NCBI GenBank assembly: GCA_033002965.1
Contig: JAURVB010013111.1
Span: forward strand, 124,001-188,000
Source of the DNA: Piper betle
Lineage: Eukaryota; Streptophyta; Magnoliopsida; Piperales; Piperaceae
Direction: 5' to 3'
Length of the DNA: 64,000 bases
Positions 55,336 through 64,000 of this stretch are shown piece after piece. Under the pieces are notes generated by a model. The model was given only the letters and a program-made list of their open reading frames with translations, searched no databases and was not told the origin of the DNA. Within the stretch, counting starts at the first letter, position 1. Every line of letters starts with the position of its first letter. The translations under genes and the position numbers were made by a program.

Positions 55336-57104
55336 TCTTAAGTGAACTAAAATCAGGGTGTTACAACTTTACTTTCCATGACCTAGAATTTGCATGTATG
55401 AAGGTAAAAAGTAAGGAAAGGTGGTAATTTCTCAAATTTTTACTCTCTGACTTTGTAGGATTACTTGATGCACAACATTCCATTTTGTTCGATGGTGATG
55501 TCTAGGAGTTCATCGATAAAGTTGTAATCCTAATCTAATTACTAAATAATCATGAACATAACCCCTAAGTACAATTTTATACTAATAAAATCTGGTAAGG
55601 AGTTTTTATGCTATTTGTGACTCTAAGCATTTGATGTTAGGAGTTCCTATGCTGTTTGTGACTCTAAGCATGATATGTGATTTTGATATATGTTAGCCAC
55701 CAATTTTATGCTAATAAAATTTGGTAAAATTATATGATGCTCTAATAAGTGTCTACTTGAAATTCGTAAATTTTAGGAATGGTTAAAAATCATCTAAGTA
55801 TGTTTTGGAGGTGTTTACCTAGATATTGTAAAGATGCAGGGTGAAAACCCTAGTTTTTTTCACTTTAGTTGTAAACTACCTAAAAATAGGCTAATGGTGT
55901 TGGATTTAAATAAAACTTTGTCACACCTTACCCTATGTCTCAGTAGAACTGCGACCAATTTTGAGAACATTTGGGTTCCCAATTTTATTTGTTAATTTCC
56001 AAGTTATTAGGGTTTATATAGCTCCACAAACAGCCCATCCAGTGATTAAAATTGTAAAATCCACTTAGGCCCATTTACAAAGTAAATTAGGAAGAAATCT
56101 TACTGGGATCAAGCTCCATGTATTAACTAAATAGGCCCACTAACCTACACCCATTTGGTGTCCTTTAGCCCATTAACAAACAGTTACAAAATTGGTCTGC
56201 GGCCAGGAACACTGTTCCAGTACATTAAGGCTGACCTTAATGGCCTTGTTCCCCTTGAGTGTAATCACCCACCTATTCAAATTTCAGCCCATTTGGATAT
56301 TGTTAGGCCCTCCAAAAATCGTCAGGTAAGCTCATTAGATTAAAACCCTCAAATTGATTAAAGCCCACTAAGTGAACATGAAACAAAAACCTTAAGTTTT
56401 TAACACTTCACGTAGGACCTAATTAAGATAATTAGCTGATGTTTAAGTTTGGAGCCTGTGTGGAGGTTTTGCCTTGTTTTGCATGCTGAAGTGATCTGAT
56501 TGTTATTCGGTTCCATCTCCCTACTAGGTATTGTAGGTGAGCTCACCAACTAGAAAATAGTGCTCTACTCATCCAGGTCCATAGGACTCTCCCTTTACTT
56601 CATCTCTGCTAGACTCAGTGTGTGTTGAGTTTATTCATGTTTTAGACATTAGACGGCGTTGGCGATGTTTTATCGGATCCCTCCGATGTCGGGCCATTTA
56701 GCTGTATTTTCTACACATATTTAATAAAACTTCAAGGTTGAGACACCTTAACGGTTTTCAAAAGATAAGATCTAGAAACTATATATTAAATCCTCTCCCA
56801 AGCCTATATCTATAAATATGAGGGTTTGTGGCTTTTACAAGTAAGAGTGTGTACAAGATATATAGACTGCACTAGTACTCTTTCAAACCATGTAGTACTG
56901 CAAACTATGAGGGTACTACGTAATGCAACACATTTTTAGTATTTATGGTACTAACTTAACCGTTACTTTTGCCACTCGAGTGCCGTGGCAGATGTAATAT
57001 GGAGGATGTGGGGTGTGAGGGTGTAAGTATTTTATGTATGAAACTGAATATTAGCCGTGCATGCCACCGACACTCATTTAAGTATGTTTGCTTACCACCT
57101 AGTG
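55336..57104 (+). mobile_element. Group A LTR, copy 4, first segment
   Basis: The first 28 bases (TTCTTAAGTGAAC..ATCAGGGTGTTACA) look like the last bases of a group A/N LTR (compare reverse of 27,275-27,310). From 55,364 the sequence matches copy 1 from about 2,345. It continues through CAGCCCATTTGGATATTGTT, TTTTATCGGATCCCTCCGAT (56,671) and TGCCACTCGAGTGCC to CACCTAGTG at 57,104, where a minus element inserted. Confidence 0.8.
57100..57104 (+). repeat. Target-site duplication, left copy
   Basis: TAGTG, matched by CAGTG at 59,727-59,731 (four of five bases). Removing 57,105-59,726 plus one copy restores continuous group A LTR sequence. Confidence 0.75.
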
Positions 57105-57914
57105 TGCAATGACCTGCCCGTTCCGAGCCATGAGCCAAGTGTTACTATATAAAACTAAGTATCTCATAAATTAATTAATTATTTACTTTTTAAAGATTTT
57201 AAATAAAATCATGAGATAAAATTTAATATAACAAATGCTCAAAATAATCTAAGCCCCATGAACTAAACTGTAATCCCACTGCTATATAAACAATCTAAAT
57301 ATAAAATAACAAATAAGAAAAAATAATAGTCCAATAATAGAGTCCTCCAGCTATCCCGACTCTACCTGCCTTCCATGCTCATACCTACGAAGGCAATTCT
57401 ATGTATTTTAGTGATTATGAGCCTATGTCAAGTTCTTACTATGCTGGATGAGTGGCCGCCTATTCTTTGACCATGGTTGCGCTTGGCGCATGGTGGTCAA
57501 ATGTGGGCTCAGGCTGACCAAGACTCCAAAATAGGAATATATAATATTTCGAGTAATTATACAAACCTGGAATTTTGTTGAGGGCTATGACACATGATCA
57601 TAATATGAATGAAGCTTCTCTAAAGCCTTCCCTTTGTAAGTCAATTGTGCTCACAAACTATGTAGAAAATGTTTTATTTGACATCAATAGAATTCACTTC
57701 TATCTAGAAGAATAAGTATAGAATTTGAAAAAGTCCGTACATTAAATTTTATATAAAAGAACATAATCACTCATAACTATATCATTTGTGTAATAACAAA
57801 AATTCAAAAACTTACTATTAAGTGAATACAAATGGGTTATAATTGATAAATTTAGGATATTGATTTTCGAAACCCTAAATAAAATAACCTAATTATATTT
57901 TTTAGGGTTTTACA
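57105..57914 (-). mobile_element. 3' LTR of the small element (with deletion)
   Basis: 810 bp. It matches 58,518-59,726 at both ends but lacks about 400 bp in the middle: the part holding most of the non-repetitive cassette (CACCCTCTCGGTATCAC, CCCCTTTCGGCATAGGGG). The junction is at TATTTTAGTGATTATGAGCC and near GGCCGCCTATTC. Confidence 0.85.
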
Positions 57915-58517
57915 ATCTCCTCAATTTGGGAATTTTCGTCCTTGAAAATATAATAAGAAGAAATAATTAAGGTTTTACAATCTCCCTAGATTGGGAATTT
58001 TTGTCTTTAAAAATACAATAGGGATATAAGAAAATTACATATTTATCTAACTTCTTTATTATCTTATCTTAGGCATTTCTTCGATTATGCATTGGTATAC
58101 TTATAACTAGCTCTATAAAAGTTACTGTAAATATCTCCACATTTTGTTAAAAAATTCCTTTTAGAAAAATCCCGATTTATAATTTTATTTTATTTTTCTT
58201 GATATAAGCATTGACACTCATATGCATAGCTAAGGTGGGGTACACTATCCCATTACACTATCATCCATATCGCACACGTGTCCCATACCCCCATACTATC
58301 TAGATGACACCTCTAATTATAATGGTCTCCTATATACGCTCATTGGTTAAGTGTCACATGCACCAGCATGACACCCAAGTAGCACACCCATAATTACATA
58401 CCATCTAAAACATTGAAAATTAATTCTATAAAAGAATGATCATTGCGATCAATCCTTATATAAAAGAAATTTACCCTATTTGCATGGTTACATGAGAAAC
58501 ACAACTTTGTTACCACC
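57915..58517 (-). other. Interior of the small element, non-coding
   Basis: Contains a second copy of the tract-plus-LTR-start junction (GGTTTTACAATCTCC at 57,904 and again near 57,972), so the 3' junction was duplicated. The rest is A/T-rich with TATAAAAG-like motifs and no ORF of note. Confidence 0.6.
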
Positions 58518-59726
58518 TGCAGTGACCCGCCTATTCTGAGCCACAAGCCAAGTGTTACTATATAAAACTAAGTGTCTCATAAATTAATTTTTTTATTAAT
58601 TTTTAAGACTTTAAATAAAATCATGAGATAAAATTTAATATAACACATGTTCGGAATAATCTGAGCCCCATGAACCAAAATAAAATCCCACTGCAATGCA
58701 AACAATCTAAAAGTATAATAACAAATAAGAAAAAAATAATAATCCAATAATAGAGTCCTCAGCTATCCTGACTCTACCTGTCCTTCTATGCTTATACCTA
58801 CAGAGGCATTTTTGCATTAATGATAAAAACATTAAGTCCTATAATTACAAGAAACAAATTAATATATTCCACAACATCATTAATTATGTCTTTGAGGGAT
58901 TATGAGCCTATGTCGAGCTCTTACTATGCGGGAGGGTGGCCGCCCATCAAGCCACAATCCCATGTATGCGCACATACGATACATGGCCCTCGGCCATTAG
59001 TTATCGATGTTTGCTTTGACTCACCCTCTCGGTATCACAAGTGCAGAATGAGTTATCTTGCACCACTGTACCTTGTCACCCCTTTCGGCATAGGGGTAGG
59101 TATTTAATCTTTTAAGAATTTTAAGGGTGATGCCCCATGTTGGACTGTATCAATTCTTTGATCCTTGTTACGTTCAGCGCATGGTGGTCGAATGTGGGCT
59201 TAGGCCGACCAAGACTCCCAAACAGGAATATATAATTTTACTGTGTCGAACGAAGCTAATTCTCTGACCCCGGTTACGCGATGTGCATGATGTTGAATGT
59301 TGGCTTAGGGCGACCAAGACTCCAAAATAGGAATATATAACAATTCGTGTAATTATATGAACCTGGAATTTTGTTGAGGCCTACCACACACGATCATAAT
59401 ATAAATGAAACTTTTCTAAAGCCTTCCCTTTGTAAGACAAATGTGCTTACAAACTATCTAGAGGATATTTCATTTAAAGAGCGTAAAATTGAAGAAGTCA
59501 CTACATTAAATTTTATAGAAAAGAGCGTAATCAATCATAACTATATCATTTATGTAATAACAAAAAGTCAAAAACTTACTATTAAGTTAATACAAATGGT
59601 TTATATTTGATAATTTATTATATAAATTTTTAAGAATTAATTTAATTAGATATTAATTATGGTTCGTTCTAAGATTTATAAAACCTTAAAAAATGACCAA
59701 ATTATTTTTTTTTGTGGGGTTTTACA
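58518..59726 (-). mobile_element. 5' LTR of the small element (fuller copy)
   Basis: 1,209 bp. On the minus strand it starts TGTAAAACCCCACAAAAA and ends GCGGGTCACTGCA. It holds two copies of the CCAAGACTCC(A/C)AAATAGGAATA block (59,205 and 59,315), the same about 121-bp doublet seen in the solo LTR at 33,804/33,925, and one non-repetitive cassette (CCCCTTTCGGCATAGGGG at 59,079). Confidence 0.85.
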
Positions 59727-60946
59727 CAGTGTGAAGCAATTCTAGAGTTTCCTTAGGTCCCATAGGTAATGACATACCAATTTGCCACCTTTTTATTTTA
59801 CCGGTCGTTATTCGAACCTATAATTAATTTATTTAATTATTGTCGTGGTTTTTTATTATATTTAGGTGAGGTTCCATGGCATTGGCTAGCCTAAGTAGAT
59901 CAGGTGGCTCAGTGGCGATGGTGGCGGGGCCCCATGTTATGTTGTGTGTTTTGGACGATGTATTTTGTGGGAGACATGTGCCGTAACTAGGTAATCCTTG
60001 TATGATTTAGATGTATGCTATAATGGTTATGCTAGCACATTTTATCTTCATAATTTGCTGTTGAGAGCTACAATACTTTAAGTCAAGGCTAACCATCGTC
60101 TGCAGGGTATATAAACCTCATAGTGTGTGTTTTGGACTATGTGTTATGTTTTGTGTTTTGTACTATGCATTTTGTGATGGGCATGTGCCCTAACTCTATG
60201 AACCTTGGATGATTTGGATCTATACCATGATAGTTGTGCTAGCATATTTTATCCTTATATTTTACTATGGACAGGGGTATATAAGCTCCAGAGTCCAGGA
60301 ACATGATTAGGAGCTAAGTCAGCTACATGAAATATACTTGGCTACAGCTACTTGTGTGTTAGAGTAATGTGGGTGGAGGAGCCTACAGTTCACACAGTTG
60401 AAGACCCACGTGAAGTCTGGGTATTAGGGTTTGATGCCCTAACACTTGATGATGCTATGCAATTTCTCTAACGCTTTAATTGTTGCTCGCTATGAGGGTA
60501 TGTGGAATAGGTAATCACGACCCTTATTTAAATACATGTATCATCGTCATGTAACTAATAAGAAGACCTAAGCCAATCACTCGAGCTAAATAGCAAGAAT
60601 ATGATGCACACAACAACATGCAACCTAAAAATTGTAGCAGAGGTATCCTTATTTCACAGTTGGGAGTGATCATGTCATTTTTAAAGTTGCCACTCATAGT
60701 CGTAGGGGAGTTCTACCTCTATCACAGCTAGGGGTGTTCATATAGGATTTCTTTAAGTCTATGATCCACCTTTGTATAACAAACACTTGACGCATTCTAT
60801 GAAAACTAAGCTTGGTGTCCATCTTAAGCCTCTATGGAGGAATGAGATCTCCTTTTGTACGTTTTTATGCTATAGCTCAACGAATAGTTTCCGAGTTAAA
60901 ATATCACGATTTGGTCCATCCCTTTGGGCCGAATTGAGGTGTTACA
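59727..60946 (+). mobile_element. Group A LTR, copy 4, second segment
   Basis: It resumes at CAGTGTGAAGC and ends TTGAGGTGTTACA at 60,946. It is colinear with 4,055-5,093: GTGGCTCAGTGGCGATGGTG, CTAACCATCGTCTGC, GCTAGGGGTGTTCATATAGG. It includes a local repeat of the TTTTGTGATGGGCATGTGCC block (59,940-60,250). No gene. Confidence 0.85.
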
Positions 60947-62940
60947 ACTACGATAGAGCCAAGCAAATAATCAAACAAGGGGACTCTTATAGACCTAGAT
61001 GAGTCAAGTCCTTGTCCTAACTCGGCGAGATCACTCGACGTATTAGGTAAAATGAGGGATCAAAATGGGATGCAAAATGAGAGAAGCCTCCACATATTTA
61101 CAACACACACACATGCTTACTTAATGACTTACAAAATTAGGAAACCTCATTAGGTAACTTAATGAATTACTTAATAACTTACTCAATGACTTATATATCT
61201 TACTTAATGACTTATTAAACCTCATTAGGTAACCCTCATTTAGGTTTAAGGTTATAGGGAAACTTAGTGAAAAAGGTACAACAAATAGGATTTTATTGTC
61301 AAACTCAACCCGACGATTTTTTGGATGGGCCAAATGGGGTCCAAATGGGCTGAGATTTGGACCCATGGACTAGTGGGTCCATGATAAACTAGGCCCTCTA
61401 GGTGGGGCTATAGTGGTGGGAATAATATTTTTAGGCTGTGCACCAAACTTCTTATGACTCATTAATGGGATTGGAGACTCTAAATAGGCCCTGGTAAAAG
61501 GTTAGAGTTGACCAATGGCTAGACCCAATTGGTGTGGGAAATTTCTACCAGAAGATATACTAAGCCAATGCCTACTAAATTTTAGGGTGATGTTCCTGGG
61601 ACAAACCCAAAGGATTGCATAAAATTTGGAGATGTTTTACCACCAAACAACTGGGGTCATCTGGGGCTATCTAACAAGGGTTTTACCCTCCTTTCCTGCC
61701 TATTATCTAAATGCATAAATGATTTTTAACTTATCCCAAAATTTACATATTTGTTGACAATTAGTAAGTTCATAGATAATTTTTACTGATTTATTTACGT
61801 ATTTTAATAGGCTCGCCATGGTGCACAACCTAAGAGCATGGCATAATAATACATCAATAGAATAGCAAACACAAAGCTCATTTAGGGTTTTGCTCATGCC
61901 CTTAGTGAGGTTATTTTAGCATGGTATTTTTTCAAAAACTAGCTAACATCATAAAATACAAACATAAAAAGATTGCATCCAATTGCATCCTACAAAACTT
62001 GAAGTGCAAAAATTGATGAAATGGATGACTAGGTCACTAAGATAATGAAAGCTACCACCTTTTACCAAGTTTGGCACCTGCTCATACTTATACATGCAAA
62101 GTCATACGAAACAAACAAAACAAAACATGAAGATTGCTTTCTTATGAATTTTATACTGAAACAATGCACATACAAGTATACAAATCTTTCAAAGCTCATA
62201 ATTATTTTCATACATATGAGAATGATGTGATTCTAAAGCCTAACTACTCCTAACAAATGGATCCATATCATAACAATATAAAAAAATACAAACACTGTCA
62301 TACAAGCAGGCAATAGACACAAAACATGCAAAAAAGGGAGAAAATGTGAGACCTTTACCTCTTACGGGACCAAGGGGAGGCCTCTTGGGGCCTCCTACCC
62401 AATGACCTTCAACCCAAGGTGGTTGGCTGGGCTTGGAGGTGGCTAGAGTAGCTAGGGAGGGCTGGGGAAGAAGTTAAGAAGGGATGAGGAGAGGGGAAGG
62501 TCAGGAGGAGTGAGCAAGGGGTGAAAAGTGGAGGAGAGGGGTTGAATTTATAAAGAAGAAAACTGCTCCATGGCAAGGGTGCTCTCCAAGAGCTGTTGCA
62601 CTTGCCTCTGCAAGCTGGACCACAAATTTATCACATCCAAATCACACGCTCCTGCTGAGCCGATCTGCATGCAAAATTGGGTCATTTTTCTGGACGCAAA
62701 GTAGTTGGAGCAATGCTATTGAGCTAGAAAAGGGGGAAATTTTTTTAAACATGGGCGCAAAGGCGCTGGGTCAGCCTTGTTGCACCCAAAATTGAGAGCC
62801 CTAGCCCAAAAAGAGCTGGCAGAAGTGCGCTCCTGGGGCTCCTTTGTGCCAAGGCCTAGTGCAAAGGTTCTTTGAGGGCACCTTAGGAAAACTCAATCCC
62901 CAAAATTCACCTAAAAGGCTACTCACACTACTGCTATAGG
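60947..62940 (-). mobile_element. Group A LTR, copy 5, inverted and truncated
   Basis: On the minus strand it matches group A from the GC-rich promoter end (62,930) to the ACTCATCTAGGTC region (61,000). It includes GGTGCAACAAGGCTGACCC-like repeats, TTTATAAATTC (about 62,550), a C/T-rich leader (62,360-62,540 as G/A-rich on plus), CCCATTTGG.CC..TTTGGCCC (about 61,330), and repeated ACTTAATGACTTA units near 61,110-61,230. It abuts copy 4 tail to tail; the LTR end itself is missing. Confidence 0.75.
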
Positions 62941-64000
62941 CCATGAATATACCACTCAAATGGCTTCACACACAGTACAGGGAGTTATCATAAAGTCCTA
63001 ATGTGAAAGGTATACTTCCATGAGGAATATCGATGTCGAAACATTCAGCTAACAATTTGTACCACCACCAATCACACTAGACAATGGAGCATACTACCAC
63101 TGAGTTGTACCGCCAACGAAATGTATAATTACAAAGTCATATTGCTATCCACCTCGTATACCACTCAAACAGCTAAACACATGGTGCAGGGAGTCACCTT
63201 CCTCATAATATAAGAAAACACGTAAACAACCGGTGTCATTGAGTCTGAAATAACTAATAGGGAAAAATCAAATACTGACAAATAGATAGAATAGTCATCT
63301 ATGCAAGACTAAAGGAACAACAACTTCTCTATGACACTTTGATCATAAGCAAGTGGCCAATAAGGCATAATCATAATCATTATCACCGATAACCATACAC
63401 ATGCACCGGATAATAGCTCACAGTAATATGCAAGTAATATGTGGCCAATAAGGCCTAGTTGATAAGCACTTATACCACTCAAATGGCTAAACACACGGCG
63501 CAGGGAGTCACCTTCCTCATAATATAAGAAAACACGTAAACAACTTGTCATTGAGACTGAAATAACTAATAGGGAAAAATCAAATACTGACAAATAGATA
63601 GATTAGTCATCTATGAAAGACTAAAGGAACAACAACTTATCTATGACACTTTGATCATAAGCAAGTGGCCAATAAGACATAATCATAATCATAATAACCG
63701 ATAACCATGCACATGCACCGGATAATAGCTCACAGTAATATGCAAGTAATATATGGCCAATAAGGCCTAGTTGATAAGCACTTATACCACTCAAACGGCT
63801 AAACACACGGTGCAGGGAGTCACCTTCCTCATAATATAAGAAAACACTTAAACAACTTGTGTCATTGAGTCTGAAATAACTAATAGGGAAAAATCAAATA
63901 CTGACAAATAGATAGAATAGTCATCTATGAAAGACTAAAGGAACAACAACTTCTCTATGACACTTTGATCATAAGCAAGTGGCCAATAAGACATAATCAT
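62941..64000. repeat. Tandem array of 312-314 bp units, runs off the window
   Basis: TATACCACTCAAA.GGCTAAAC recurs at 63,157, 63,471 and 63,783 (steps of 314 and 312), with near-identical sequence between; a diverged partial unit starts near 62,946. Each unit contains CTGAAATAACTAATAGGGAA, like the GTCAAGAAATAACTAATAAAAAAC part of the group N LTR at 12,447, so the array may have grown from LTR sequence. Minus-strand frames of 61-94 codons here repeat with the unit and are not genes. Confidence 0.9.

Larger units (their letters stand above)
57105..59726 (-). mobile_element. Small complete LTR element (2.6 kb) in minus orientation
   Basis: Two group B-type LTRs (57,105-57,914 and 58,518-59,726) flank only about 600 bp of interior with no coding capacity. 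On the minus strand the polypurine-like TTGAGGAGAT precedes the 3' LTR start (TGTAAAACCC), and a primer-site-like TGGTAACAAAG follows the 5' LTR end. The insertion lies within a group A LTR with a near-perfect 5-bp duplication. Size and structure are those of a miniature non-autonomous LTR element. Confidence 0.85.

Noticed and set aside
63309..63806. Two similar minus-strand ORFs (61 and 94 codons)
   Set aside because: They repeat with the 312-314 bp tandem unit and have no homologue I recognise.

Overview
This window looks like repeat-dense, AT-rich nuclear DNA of a seed plant with a large genome. I find no intact host gene. Almost everything recognisable is LTR retrotransposon (Ty3/Gypsy) sequence: solo LTRs, truncated elements, elements nested in elements, and non-coding relatives of coding elements. 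There is also one LINE remnant and several tandem arrays. Every retrotransposon reading frame I can follow carries stops or frameshifts.

Three related groups of LTR recur; the names are local to this report. Group A (about 3.5 kb, start TGTAAAACC, end GGGGTGTTACA) lies at 1.45-5.1, 22.8-25.3, 36.0-39.7, 55.3-57.1 plus 59.7-60.9, and 60.9-62.9 kb (minus). Group N (2.4-2.9 kb, same ends, GC-rich leader and a perfect inverted repeat inside) flanks both a coding chromovirus-like element (minus strand, 6.8-12.8 plus 20.1-21.7 kb) and large non-coding elements (45.9-54.6 kb; fragments at 21.7-22.8 and 25.3-29.6 kb). Group B (start TGTAAAACCCTG, end GGCGGRTCGTTACA) lies at 1-1.45, 5.1-6.1, 12.8-20.1 (with a nested minus copy), 33.4-35.4, 40.7-41.2 (minus), 41.2-42.7 and 57.1-59.7 kb (minus).

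Layout: (i) 1-6 kb, three abutting LTR pieces. (ii) 6.8-21.7 kb, a minus-strand gypsy element whose 5' LTR was split by a group B solo LTR (perfect duplication CGTAA at 12,764 and 20,125); that LTR is itself split by a minus-strand LTR holding a 1.4-kb higher-order tandem array. (iii) 21.7-29.6 kb, fragments of the non-coding family, a group A LTR with a foreign gypsy gag-protease piece inside, and a minus-strand LTR. (iv) 29.6-33.4 kb, the least TE-like part: a LINE remnant, a possible host-like coding remnant, and a 339-bp unit repeated three times. (v) 33.4-41.2 kb, a solo LTR with perfect TTGAT duplications, a group A LTR, and an unclassified repeat. (vi) 41.2-55.3 kb, the best coding element (Del/Tekay-like gypsy: 5' LTR, gag, protease, RT, RNase H, part of integrase), interrupted in RNase H by an 8.7-kb nested element. 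(vii) 55.3-64 kb, group A LTRs, one split by a small complete minus-strand LTR element, then a 312-314 bp tandem array running off the window.

The most unusual feature is the modular group B LTR. At one conserved position different copies carry unrelated cassettes: a 60-70 bp hairpin array, 33-bp monomers in 133-bp higher-order units, or a non-repetitive block that is itself tandemly duplicated. The cassette is followed by an intron-like 3' end (CACTAAC, then CCGCAG). I see no evidence of a defence, biosynthetic or other novel gene system. All homology statements come from reading the sequence by eye, without database searches.
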